Of a DNA stretch of 64,000 nucleotides, positions 15,804 to 24,862 are shown piece after piece. Below the pieces are notes generated by a model. That model saw nothing but the letters and a program-made list of their open reading frames with translations. It was not told the DNA's origin and did no database searches. The stretch lies in the NCBI RefSeq assembly GCF_937127095.1, contig NZ_CAKZLP010000078.1:1-64000 (forward strand), read 5' to 3'. The translations under genes and the position numbers were made by a program. This stretch comes from an uncultured Amphritea sp. (lineage in GTDB: Bacteria; Pseudomonadota; Gammaproteobacteria; Pseudomonadales; Balneatricaceae). The first letter of the stretch is position 1. Every line of letters starts with the position of its first letter.

Positions 15804-16250
15804 TTCGGGCGAGCTGGATTTTATTCTTTTCAGTTTGCCACTAAGTCTTCGGCGATTTTCAAGGTAGGTGTCGTGCAAGTCTGTTAAGCCGCTTTTAGTT
15901 TATCTGGTTCTCCTGGTTCTCGTTCTGGGTTCAAGTAAACCCTCGGTGCCAACGACCCGTTCCTGATCTTTCCGCTCCAGCTCCTCATCAAGGCTAATCA
16001 GCCTGGCGTATCGACAGTTCACAATGGCCTTTACATCGTTGTTACAGATGATATATCCGGCGGTTCAGAGAAAAATGAGATGTCTCAAAATGGCGAATTG
16101 AAACGGATTAAGTGTGTGAATCAGTATAAACTGAGGTTGCAGTTTATCAGAGAGTATCGTTTCTCTGGGATTGTCATGATGCTGTATTTGATACACCTCA
16201 GACGTTAAATTATCCAACCGAATCGCACTTTCAGGCCTCTGATTATTATC
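15804..16250. other. Intergenic stretch without a recognised gene
   Basis: No intact frame longer than about 55 codons carries a family signature. On the minus strand about 15920-16080 can be read as KAIVNCRYARLISLDEELER and onward, which looks protein-like but ends quickly and is unidentified, perhaps a gene relic. A GGTAGGTGTCGT segment at 15865 resembles GGTAGGTATCGT at 14930. The promoter of the GGDEF gene should lie near 16150-16240. Confidence 0.4.
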
Positions 16251-18134
16251 ATGGAAATTCCAGATTTTAGTATTATCAATAGCCGTTATGAAACGTACAA
16301 ACGACGTCGTGAAGGTATTTTAAATGCGCTTACCGGGCGCCTTTTTGTGCTGTTGATGTTGCTATTAGTTAGCGCTCTTTGCCAGGCTCAGTCGCCGATT
16401 AGTCTGTCATCCAATATGAAGGGCGTCGGCACCGGGATGCATGTGCTTTATCTTGAAGATACCGCACATGCCTATACCCTGGAGCAGGTGCGAAGCGAGC
16501 CTCTGGCTTCGCGCTTTGCACCGTTGCCGGATGGCAAAAGTAACTTCGGTATTAGCCATTCCGATTTCTGGTTGCGTATTGATGTGCAGAACCGTGGTGA
16601 GAAATCGTTATTATGGCTGCTGGAAGTGGTTCACCCGCACTGGGACCGCGTGACTTTTTACACCGATGGGGCTGCGGTTCAGAGCGGTGGTGATCATCTT
16701 CCATTTGCTGATCGCGCGGTTGCCGCTGAGAGTAATCTTTATCCTGTGAATACACCACCTGGCGCTGTGCAACAGGTATGGATTCATCTCTCCTATGATC
16801 TGCCAGGGCTGGCAGAGACTCAGTTGTTGCTGTGGTCTCCTGACGCCTTTTCTCAGCACTATGCAAACCGATATTTTATTATCGGATCTTTCATCGGAAT
16901 TGGAATTCTGGTGGTGTTCTATAATTTGCTGATCGGATTCTCCACAAGGATGCCTGAATATATTTGGTATACCCTTTATATTATGGCGGCAATGATGGCT
17001 CTGCTTTCCAGCACGGGTCTTGGTTATCGCTACCTGTGGCAAGGGAGTCCATGGTTTGCCGATTTTGCCCCGATAATATTTTCGTTACTGACTCTGGGGC
17101 TGGCTACCCAGTTTACACGCTGCTTCCTCAATACAAGAGAATCGCGCATCATTGACCGCTTGTTGCAATCACTCTTTCTTTTAGGCGGGCTCGCTCTGCT
17201 CTGCTATCTTCTGGGATGGCGCGGATATGCATTAAAGTTCACTCTGTTGTACGCACTGTTGACAGTATTATTTCCACTGATCGGGGTCTGGCAATACAAA
17301 AAAGGCCGGGAGGATGCAAGGTTTTATGTGCTTGGCTGGAGTGTCTGGAGCCTTGCCATATTGATTGCAGTGACGCGTAATATTGGCGTTATTCCGTCTG
17401 ATTTTGTTACCAGCTTTTCACCACCGCTTGGTTTCTGTATTGAGGGAGTGCTTCTTTCCTTAGCGTTGGCAGACCGCATCAACTATCTCACGCAGCAAAA
17501 AGAGGCGGCTGAACTGTTACATATTACGCATCTTCAACAGGAACAGACGATGCTTGAACGACTGGTGGCTGAGAGAACTGTTGAACTCGAACACGCGGTA
17601 AAGCGCGCTGAGCTACTGGCACAGACCGATTCGTTGACGGGGGTATTAAATCGGCGTGCATTTTTTGAATACGGCGAGAAAGAGCTTGATCGAGCCAGAC
17701 GTTTTCAAACGCCGCTGGCGGTGGTGATGATAGACCTCGATCTGTTCAAACAGATTAATGATAACTACGGCCATGCCTCGGGAGATAATGTACTGATTGC
17801 TGCAATCACTTCATTACAGACGATAACGCGCACTGTCGATACGTTCGGGCGTATCGGCGGAGAGGAGTTTGCTGCTCTTCTGCCGCAGACCAATTTAGAG
17901 GACGCTACCGACCTGGCTGAGCGACTGAGAGCCGGACTGGAGGCGATGGAGGTCAGGGTCGGTGAGATGACGGTTAACGTCACTGCCAGTTTTGGTGTGG
18001 CGGCTGTTGATGTAATGACAGAGTCGCTAGCCGAGTCTATGAAGCGTGCTGATGAGGCACTTTACCGGGCAAAATCCCGTGGCCGCAACTGTGTTGAGCA
18101 AGCTGAGGCTCCTGATCTTCTATCAAATATATGA
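16251..18134 (+). CDS. 7TMR-DISM diguanylate cyclase
   Basis: A 627-residue membrane signalling protein. It has a signal peptide (about 28-46), a periplasmic 7TMR-DISMED2 carbohydrate-binding-like domain (about 55-195), seven transmembrane helices (about 205-405), a coiled coil (about 415-455) and a C-terminal GGDEF domain (about 460-620). The active site is GGEEF (536-540). An inhibitory I-site RTVD lies five residues before it (527-530), so product inhibition by cyclic di-GMP is expected. It should make cyclic di-GMP in response to an unknown periplasmic ligand. It stands alone and is followed by a terminator. Confidence 0.9.
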   Translation: MEIPDFSIINSRYETYKRRREGILNALTGRLFVLLMLLLVSALCQAQSPISLSSNMKGVGTGMHVLYLEDTAHAYTLEQVRSEPLASRFAPLPDGKSNFGISHSDFWLRIDVQNRGEKSLLWLLEVVHPHWDRVTFYTDGAAVQSGGDHLPFADRAVAAESNLYPVNTPPGAVQQVWIHLSYDLPGLAETQLLLWSPDAFSQHYANRYFIIGSFIGIGILVVFYNLLIGFSTRMPEYIWYTLYIMAAMMALLSSTGLGYRYLWQGSPWFADFAPIIFSLLTLGLATQFTRCFLNTRESRIIDRLLQSLFLLGGLALLCYLLGWRGYALKFTLLYALLTVLFPLIGVWQYKKGREDARFYVLGWSVWSLAILIAVTRNIGVIPSDFVTSFSPPLGFCIEGVLLSLALADRINYLTQQKEAAELLHITHLQQEQTMLERLVAERTVELEHAVKRAELLAQTDSLTGVLNRRAFFEYGEKELDRARRFQTPLAVVMIDLDLFKQINDNYGHASGDNVLIAAITSLQTITRTVDTFGRIGGEEFAALLPQTNLEDATDLAERLRAGLEAMEVRVGEMTVNVTASFGVAAVDVMTESLAESMKRADEALYRAKSRGRNCVEQAEAPDLLSNI

Positions 18135-18216
18135 AACGGGCGTTATTCACCGTTTTGGGGTGACGAGTGACTAGATTGTATTTTATTTTATATATGAATT
18201 AATTTAATATGGGCGT

Positions 18217-18236
18217 AACCCTTGTAAGGGTTTTTC
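18217..18236 (+). terminator. Terminator after the GGDEF gene
   Basis: AACCCTT pairs with AAGGGTT over a 2-base centre and is followed by TTTC. The remaining 18237-18569 is AT-rich, with no gene seen; it should hold the promoter of the AAA+ operon. Confidence 0.55.
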
Positions 18237-18569
18237 TTCAAAGTACGGCCTTGATTATGATTTCATTAACTCATTGTATTTCTTGGTGGTTAGGTTGAAC
18301 TTTTCTTCTGATATTGAAACGTCTGTTTTGATTTCCCGCATAAAAAAATGCGCTCTATATGAATATATGTATAGCAGTGCATAGAACGTAATTATGTCTA
18401 TTTAAAACTGATTCCTGCATGTGCAGTTGCAACTGACCTCAGTGATGGCAGCAGGTTAAGTACCTACTTGTGTGTAAAAGACAGTTTTGGATTGATTGGC
18501 TGATGGTGTTGTCAGGCGGTATAGCTCTGGCAGCACATGATGTGTCACTAGTCATTAGGATAATTCAAC

Positions 18570-21320
18570 ATGCGTAAAATCTTATTGGGCGCAAAGTACT
18601 TTGCTCTTGAAGACAGTGCTCCATCGATAAATATCTCTCATATACAGCAGTCATTGAAGGGCTTAGCGTCTGCTGATCTTTCAGCCTATACCATGGTTTG
18701 CGGTCTCGTTGATGTAGATCCCTCTCAGGAAAAATCTGAACTTTTTTCATCTGAACTGCTGAATCAGATAGCGACCAAAGAGCGCGTTTCTTATGCGCCA
18801 GAGGTTCAGGTGCTTATTGCTGAATTAAGAGAGTCCGGTATTTCCTTTGAATCAGATATATCTGAACTGTATTTTAACGTCAGGAAAGGGCTTTATAAAT
18901 CAGTTGTTTCAAGTTTAGCGGAAATGAGAGAGCTGCTTACCAGCCGGATTTTTGATCAGGATGAGGCGGTAGAAGCGGTCAGCGACGCTATTATGAGAAT
19001 GGCCTGGGCGGAGAAGGCCAATCGCCCCCGCGCTATCTTTTCATTCCTGGGGCCTCCCGCTACAGGCAAAACCTATATGGCGGAAATACTCGGGATAGGT
19101 CTGCAGGGCTATAAAGTTAAGTCGTTCGATATGACTCAGCTCACCTCTGAAAAAGAGGGGTTTGCACTGGTAGGATTACGCAAAGGTTTTGAAAGTGCGG
19201 GTGTTGGCCAGCTGACTGAGTTTGTCAAAAGTAATCCCAAATCGATCATTATATTTGATGAGATTGAAAAGTCGCATTCTCGGGTACAGACTTCACTGTT
19301 GAGATTGCTGTCAGCCGGTTATCTGAAAGATGAGTACAGTGGTGAAGAGATAGATTTCAGAGAGACGATTATTATCTTTACGTCAAATCTTGGCAGCAGT
19401 CTATACAGTAATCGGACGTTTGCAGCTCAGACTGCGAGTAACCCTCATCAGGCTCGGGAAACCCTGATTCAGGTTATCCGCAAAGAAACAAAAATAGAAG
19501 GCGGTAATACTGTTGCGGCTATTCCCCCGGAATTATTATCCCGGCTAATCCAGGGCAGCGTGGTACTTTTCAAAAAGCTATCGATTGGGGGGTTATCCAA
19601 CATTGCCACTCAGTTACTTGTTGATGATCGAAAGTCTTTCGAGAGTAAACTTGGGCTTACTGTAAAGTTTGATAATCTGGAAAAACTGGTTCAATTGTTA
19701 GTCCTTAGTTTTGCTCCGGCTTTTGATACACGTGAAATAAAATCACGTATTGGTGATCTTGCGTTTGATCCCATCACTGATTATTTATTGCAACATCAGG
19801 AGATTGATGTGGACGGTGTCACTCTGTCGCTGAGTGATAGTGTTGACTCTTTTCTTGCAAAACTTGATCTTGAAAAACTACCTAATCAACTAGCGACAAA
19901 ACACCAACGACTATTTTTTGATTTTGAGATCCATGAGCAGGATCGTAGCTTAACGCTGCGATATAAGGATGTCAGAATCGAAAAGTTGGCAAATGCAGAT
20001 GATTTTAATGATGCTTCGGGTATTCAGGTCGATCTGCCCGAGGTTTCGTTTGCGCAGATTGCGGGCCATCACAAAATTAAAGCCCGGCTAAAAGAAGTCG
20101 TCCATCTTATTAGAAAACAGGCGTATCTGGCTGAACAGGGTGTTCAATCGCCTAAAGGAATGCTGTTGTATGGGGTTCCCGGCACAGGGAAAACCTTATT
20201 GGCTAAAGCGTTTGCCCATGAGGCTGATCTGCCGTTTCTGTCTTGCTCCGGTAATGATCTGCTCAATGAAGATTTCATTCGTAAGCTATTTGCCAGAGCG
20301 CGTGAATATGCACCTTCGATTATCTTTATTGATGAGATCGATGCGTTGCCAAAACGGGGTGTAGCAGGCCCGCATGCTGATGCACTGGTTAACCGTATGC
20401 TGGTAGAAATCGATGGTTTCAGCGGCAATTCCGGTGATGTTTTTATTATTGCAGCAACCAACCGTAAAGAGCTGATCGATCCTGCGATATTACGTTCTGG
20501 CCGGATTGACTTACATTATGAAGTGCCTCAGTTGGATAAAGATGCCCGCAGTTGGTTTATCAGAAAGATGTTAGAGAAGGATATTTTTGATTCCAATATC
20601 GATCTGAATCAGGTGCTGGTGATGACTGCGGGTTTTAGCGGCGCAGATCTGCAAAAAGTCTCTCGCGAAAGCATTCTGTTTGCTCTGCGTGAGGGGATTA
20701 ACAGAGTTGATCAGAACTGCCTTCAGGAGCAGATCAATATTCTGAAATATGGTCAGCCGCTGAACCTGGAAGACAGTCGTCAGCATCTCGAAGAGACTGC
20801 ATATCATGAAGCGGCCCATGCTGTTGTCTCTTATATTCTGATGCCCGAACGGCGTATTGAGCAAATAACCGTTGTCGCACGCGCCGATTTTTTGGGAATG
20901 GTTTCTTACGATAGCGATCAGCGTCACGATTATACCCGGGAGTTTCTTTTCAATATGAGCTGTGTGTCCCTGGCGGGAAGGGCGGCTCAGGTAAAGAGGT
21001 TTGCTGACAAAGGTTTGGATAGCGGCGCTTCAGGTGATCTGAAGCAAGCGATGCATTATGCCTGGCTGGCTATCGGATGCTGGGGGATGGATGAGGCCCT
21101 TTATAACATCAATATTGAAGGGTTGAAAGAGTATACCGGGCATGTGGCTTATCAAGATAAAGTTGAAGAAAGGGTTGCTCAGTGGATAGCTGAAGCAACA
21201 GCAAACACCGAGCAGTTAGTCGAGCATCACTGGCGAAAAATTGAAGCCGTAGCTGAAGCTGTTTTGGATCACGAAGTGTTAGATCAAGCAATGTTACATA
21301 AGTTAATGGAGAAGTTTTAA
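18570..21320 (+). CDS. Clp-like AAA+ / FtsH-like AAA+ / M41 zinc protease fusion
   Basis: A 916-residue soluble protein in three parts. Residues about 120-390 resemble the ClpA/ClpB second ATPase domain: RIFDQDEAVEAVSDAI, Walker A GPPATGKT (161-168), Walker B IIIFDE (Asp230-Glu231) and IIIFTSNLGS. Residues about 480-735 are FtsH-like: Walker A GVPGTGKT (535-542), FIDEID (Asp588-Glu589), IIAATNR and LRSGRID arginine fingers. Residues about 740-910 are an M41 peptidase with HEAAH (746-750) and the third zinc ligand in SGASGDL (Asp823). FtsH's N-terminal membrane helices are absent. Both pore loops are altered: GYVG reads GFES, and FVGVGA is missing. The stop codon overlaps the next ATG. I know no named family with this order. 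Confidence 0.85.
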   Translation: MRKILLGAKYFALEDSAPSINISHIQQSLKGLASADLSAYTMVCGLVDVDPSQEKSELFSSELLNQIATKERVSYAPEVQVLIAELRESGISFESDISELYFNVRKGLYKSVVSSLAEMRELLTSRIFDQDEAVEAVSDAIMRMAWAEKANRPRAIFSFLGPPATGKTYMAEILGIGLQGYKVKSFDMTQLTSEKEGFALVGLRKGFESAGVGQLTEFVKSNPKSIIIFDEIEKSHSRVQTSLLRLLSAGYLKDEYSGEEIDFRETIIIFTSNLGSSLYSNRTFAAQTASNPHQARETLIQVIRKETKIEGGNTVAAIPPELLSRLIQGSVVLFKKLSIGGLSNIATQLLVDDRKSFESKLGLTVKFDNLEKLVQLLVLSFAPAFDTREIKSRIGDLAFDPITDYLLQHQEIDVDGVTLSLSDSVDSFLAKLDLEKLPNQLATKHQRLFFDFEIHEQDRSLTLRYKDVRIEKLANADDFNDASGIQVDLPEVSFAQIAGHHKIKARLKEVVHLIRKQAYLAEQGVQSPKGMLLYGVPGTGKTLLAKAFAHEADLPFLSCSGNDLLNEDFIRKLFARAREYAPSIIFIDEIDALPKRGVAGPHADALVNRMLVEIDGFSGNSGDVFIIAATNRKELIDPAILRSGRIDLHYEVPQLDKDARSWFIRKMLEKDIFDSNIDLNQVLVMTAGFSGADLQKVSRESILFALREGINRVDQNCLQEQINILKYGQPLNLEDSRQHLEETAYHEAAHAVVSYILMPERRIEQITVVARADFLGMVSYDSDQRHDYTREFLFNMSCVSLAGRAAQVKRFADKGLDSGASGDLKQAMHYAWLAIGCWGMDEALYNINIEGLKEYTGHVAYQDKVEERVAQWIAEATANTEQLVEHHWRKIEAVAEAVLDHEVLDQAMLHKLMEKF

Positions 21321-21826
21321 TGGCAATTACGTTAAGCAGAATTGAACAGTATATGGATACGTTAGGGATGAAGTATCAGAAGAAGGATGAAACGACTCTG
21401 CTGACCGGTGCAACGGATGAAAAGGGTCAGGTAATGATTGCCATTCAGTTGATGGAAGATGGCGAGTTTTTACTGATCCGGTCGGTCAAGCATTTAGATG
21501 ACCTGGTAGAAGAGGCTAACGACGAGAAACGCGCGGCTCTGATGAGCTGGATGCTGTATCAAAACTATAAGAGCAAACTTGGCGCCTGGGAATATGATCC
21601 CTCGGATCATGATCACCATCTCAGTGTTACTTGTCCTATTGAGGATGGCGATTTAACATTCAAGCAGTTTACCCGTTTGTTGCAGGTTATTACTAATAGC
21701 TGTGAGGCTATTCCTGAAATGAAAAAATTGTTGGGACTTGTATCAGAAGAGATTGATCCTATCGAGCTTAAGCGGCGTGAGCTGCTGGCTCAGTTGGCCG
21801 CGCTGGATGGGAATAGCGGTATCTAA
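21320..21826 (+). CDS. YbjN-like small protein, paralogue of the next gene
   Basis: A 168-residue acidic protein with no signal or membrane segment. Its pattern (LSRIEQYMDTLGMKYQ, GEFLLIRSV, RAALMSWMLYQNYKSKLGAWEYDPSD, LTFKQFTRLLQVIT) suggests the YbjN/type III chaperone-like alpha/beta fold, which usually binds protein partners. The next gene shows the same order of elements, so the two are probably a duplicated pair. Its ATG overlaps the protease stop codon by one base (TAATG), so the two are translationally coupled. A role as adaptor or substrate-delivery factor for the protease is inference. Confidence 0.7.
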   Translation: MAITLSRIEQYMDTLGMKYQKKDETTLLTGATDEKGQVMIAIQLMEDGEFLLIRSVKHLDDLVEEANDEKRAALMSWMLYQNYKSKLGAWEYDPSDHDHHLSVTCPIEDGDLTFKQFTRLLQVITNSCEAIPEMKKLLGLVSEEIDPIELKRRELLAQLAALDGNSGI

Positions 21827-21913
21827 TTAGTCGTTAATCAGTCGATATTTCAAGATCTAAGGTCATGCTTTTGTGTATGGCCTTATTTTTTACAATGTTT
21901 ATAAGGGATAAAT

Positions 21914-22477
21914 GTGGCAACTTCAATTAAACAGCTAGAAGCTATTCTGGATGATATCGGGTGGAAATATAAATCAAATCCGGGTGAAGATGGGAATGGC
22001 TATCTATATTCGGGCTTCCCTACAAAAGTGTATAAGGATCTGGATGGCGATAATTACGCTGCAGTATTGTTTTCTGTTCAGGAAAACGGTGAACTGATTA
22101 AGTTTATTGTGCCTAAACTTTATAACTGTGTCGATCGGAATAACCGTAAAGCATTTTTTGAAGTGGCTATTCGTAAATCCTATGAGAAGAAACTCTGTTT
22201 TTATGATTATGATCATCGGGATGGCGAGATCAGAATGATCGTCGACTTTCCTCTGGAAGATGCATCGTTGACAAAGAAACAAGTACAACGGGTAGTGAAA
22301 GCGTTGATCACCTTAATTGATGCTAATGATCCCGATATCAGAGCGGCAATAGATGAAGGCAAGTTACCGCTCATTGATTATAAATCTGATTTAACTCATG
22401 AAATTTCAAAGATGAATTCTGATCAGCAGTTAGAGTTGCTGGTTGATATTAAACGGCGCAATCAGAGTGTGAAATAG
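21914..22477 (+). CDS. Second YbjN-like small protein
   Basis: A 187-residue protein resembling the preceding one: IKQLEAILDDIGWKYK, ENGELIKFIVPKL, AFFEVAIRKSYEKKLCFYDYDHRDGE, then LTKKQVQRVVKALITLID. The start is GTG 21914, with AAGGGA upstream; an overlapping ATG at 21912 opens a frame of only eight codons. It has a distinct C-terminal helical tail (about 150-187). It ends two bases before the next gene. Function is unknown; the operon suggests it works with the Clp-FtsH fusion. Confidence 0.7.
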   Translation: MATSIKQLEAILDDIGWKYKSNPGEDGNGYLYSGFPTKVYKDLDGDNYAAVLFSVQENGELIKFIVPKLYNCVDRNNRKAFFEVAIRKSYEKKLCFYDYDHRDGEIRMIVDFPLEDASLTKKQVQRVVKALITLIDANDPDIRAAIDEGKLPLIDYKSDLTHEISKMNSDQQLELLVDIKRRNQSVK

Positions 22478-22479
22478 AT

Positions 22480-23820
22480 ATGTCTTTCTCGTCCAGAAAA
22501 AATCGTGAGTTTCGTGATTTCAAACTAGGGGTGATTTTTCTCCTGTTGATTGCTCTAGTCCTGTTTACGATGATCCTCTGGCTAGTCAGCCCTAAGGACA
22601 TGCTGGATTTAGTCAACTTTGAACAATGGTCATCCGTCGCAGACTCGATTAATCTGATTATCGGCTTACCTATTGCGTTTGCCGGTGCTTATGTAGCTAT
22701 TGCAATAGCCTCCCGTACAGCAGATATTTCTGCTCGTCAGCAGTCACAGGAGTTACATACTTATTATGAGGGACTGCACGAACAACTGATTGATAATTAC
22801 TTCGCGATAACACAATCTGTCAATAGTCTGGTGTCGGCATCTAATCGCTTTGAAGAGGGGTTTTATTCGTTTCTGAAGCGTGAAACGGCTGCTAAATATT
22901 CAGTCATTAATTTCATTGATGATGAACATAAAGCCAGTTATATCCAGGAGATTCTTGAAACTAATAGAAACGGCATTACTGATGTATTAGATAAGCTTCA
23001 TAGCGATATAAAATCACATATTCAGCAGCTTATTAATTCTATCGATATGTCTTTTAAGTATTCATCTATAAATGAAACATGGAATATCTCTGTACGGGCT
23101 CCGGGCAAAAAAATATTGCTTTTAGATGCATGCGAAAAGGGTTTTTTTAAAGGCCGTTTCATTGGTCATTCTAACTCAGAAAGCTGGCTTAGTGATGCGA
23201 AGAATGCGGTCATGGAACGTCTTGATTTACATGAAGTGAGCAACTCTCTTTCAAGATCGAATGAAAAAGTTCATCCTTTATTGCCGTTTTGTTTTTATAT
23301 ATCTGAACTTAACGAGTTAATGGAGAGTGAAGATCCCAATCTTGGGAGATGGAGTCCGGAAGTGCTATTGGCAGGGTACTTTTTGATGACGCATACATCG
23401 CCCAGTCAATCAGGTGAACGTGTGTATTTTAATACGGGAGCGCTTTTTCTGGCTGATCTGATTGATAACCTTCCTAGTTCTGAGCATATTAAATTTGCAT
23501 TCTCACAGCGTTATCTTGAAACAGAAAAGATTCTCTATGGAACCAATGACACTGCAGGCGAAGAAGATCTTTACAGGATGGCGGAGAAGTCATATCACAG
23601 CCTCGGTAATGACAGCAAAATGCTGTTTTCAATGCTATCGAAAAATATCCAGTTGTCTCATTACTCGCCTCGTATTCGCAGTACTCGTAAAGTAATGGAG
23701 GACGTTCTTAGCCGTTATAAACCCGAAGATGACATTCCTTTGCTAAGTATCAAGTATGAGTTACTGAATTCCGCACCTGAAGGTGAGCCTTACAATAGCG
23801 CCAAGATTAGTCTCAAATAA
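22480..23820 (+). CDS. Two-helix membrane protein with large cytoplasmic domain, unknown
   Basis: A 446-residue protein of no family I recognise. Two hydrophobic segments lie near the N-terminus (about 18-40, LGVIFLLLIALVLFTMILWL, and about 58-78, INLIIGLPIAFAGAYVAIAI). A long, mostly helical polar region follows, with a possible coiled coil at about 85-190. There is no signal peptide. It is the only clear membrane protein of the operon, so it could anchor the soluble protease, replacing FtsH's lost membrane helices. That is inference. Codon use is AT-rich, like its neighbours. Confidence 0.65.
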   Translation: MSFSSRKNREFRDFKLGVIFLLLIALVLFTMILWLVSPKDMLDLVNFEQWSSVADSINLIIGLPIAFAGAYVAIAIASRTADISARQQSQELHTYYEGLHEQLIDNYFAITQSVNSLVSASNRFEEGFYSFLKRETAAKYSVINFIDDEHKASYIQEILETNRNGITDVLDKLHSDIKSHIQQLINSIDMSFKYSSINETWNISVRAPGKKILLLDACEKGFFKGRFIGHSNSESWLSDAKNAVMERLDLHEVSNSLSRSNEKVHPLLPFCFYISELNELMESEDPNLGRWSPEVLLAGYFLMTHTSPSQSGERVYFNTGALFLADLIDNLPSSEHIKFAFSQRYLETEKILYGTNDTAGEEDLYRMAEKSYHSLGNDSKMLFSMLSKNIQLSHYSPRIRSTRKVMEDVLSRYKPEDDIPLLSIKYELLNSAPEGEPYNSAKISLK

Positions 23821-23828
23821 AAGCGGTG

Positions 23829-24815
23829 ATGGTAACGAGGAGCTGGATTGGCGATTCAGCTTTTTCAAACCGTCAGCAAGTTTTGTATGAGGCAATTCCG
23901 GATGCTTACCTGACCTGTCTGGGGGATGAAGGCGAGACGTTGATCTATACCGAATATCAGCGTCGCTGGGATGCTTTGCCGCCCCTGAGTGAAAACGCTG
24001 GCTGGGATGATAAGTCAACCTACAGGATGCTACAGTATCAATTACGTAGCCGAGCCGAACGCGATAATGACTTGCAAGCGGTGATTAGTCTGTTGCAAAA
24101 AACAGCAATAACAGAGGCGGATTTTCTGGAGCTTTGCCAGTTGTGCCATGAACAGGGTGAGGTTGATCAGGCGGAACGCTGGTTGTCTGAAGCTAAGCGT
24201 TTAAAGGTAGGAGATAAACGCAACCGGTATTCCGGTTTTAATGTTGAACGCATGGAGATCAGATTGCTGCTCTCTCATGACAATTTCCAGCAGGCGTTAG
24301 CGATACAGTGGAGTCTCTATCAGCAAACATTAGAGCTGGAGGATTATGAAAGGGTGTTGGAACTGGCAGAGATGAGCCATTCTGATGAAAACTATTTTGA
24401 ACGGGCCGAAGCGTTTTTACTTGGCAGAATAGAGAAGAATGCACATCAGCCCTGGTTTCATCGATATGCTGATGATCTGGTAGCGCTGTATCTGCGGGAG
24501 GAAGAATACCTTGATGCCCTGGCGTTGGTACGACAGCATCAGGTAGATGAGTCTTCTTTGTTACAGGTTGCTCAGGCGTTCAATAACAAGCCTGACATTG
24601 CGATCCCTCTTTATGCGCTACTGGCCGATGGCTATGTATCACAAGGTAACAACAATGCGTACCACAAGGCAGTCGCGCTGATATTAACGGTGATTTCAAT
24701 TGCGGATGATGCCGGACATAAAGCGTTGGCTGAACAAATGCTGGCTGACTTCAGGGTTCGTTTTAAAGCCAAACGGAATTTTATTAAGTTTTTGAATGAG
24801 GCTTTAACGAACTGA
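23829..24815 (+). CDS. Helical-repeat protein, last gene of the protease operon
   Basis: A 328-residue protein built of helical hairpins reminiscent of TPR/alpha-solenoid scaffolds (ADFLELCQLCHEQGEVDQAERWLSEA and similar pairs). The C-terminal end LADFRVRFKAKRNFIKFLNE recalls the tail of SWIM-zinc-finger-associated proteins, but no zinc finger is visible. It begins eight bases after the membrane-protein stop. The frame also allows GTG 23826. It probably mediates protein contacts. No direct function can be assigned. Confidence 0.6.
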   Translation: MVTRSWIGDSAFSNRQQVLYEAIPDAYLTCLGDEGETLIYTEYQRRWDALPPLSENAGWDDKSTYRMLQYQLRSRAERDNDLQAVISLLQKTAITEADFLELCQLCHEQGEVDQAERWLSEAKRLKVGDKRNRYSGFNVERMEIRLLLSHDNFQQALAIQWSLYQQTLELEDYERVLELAEMSHSDENYFERAEAFLLGRIEKNAHQPWFHRYADDLVALYLREEEYLDALALVRQHQVDESSLLQVAQAFNNKPDIAIPLYALLADGYVSQGNNNAYHKAVALILTVISIADDAGHKALAEQMLADFRVRFKAKRNFIKFLNEALTN

Positions 24816-24862
24816 TTTTGCTAACTGTTCGGTTTGTTGCTGAGACTCAGTCATGTCAGTTA

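Noticed and set aside
18570..24815. Assignment of the protease operon to a known anti-phage system
   Set aside because: No nuclease, reverse transcriptase, nucleotide cyclase or other named defence effector is visible, so a defence label would be unsupported.
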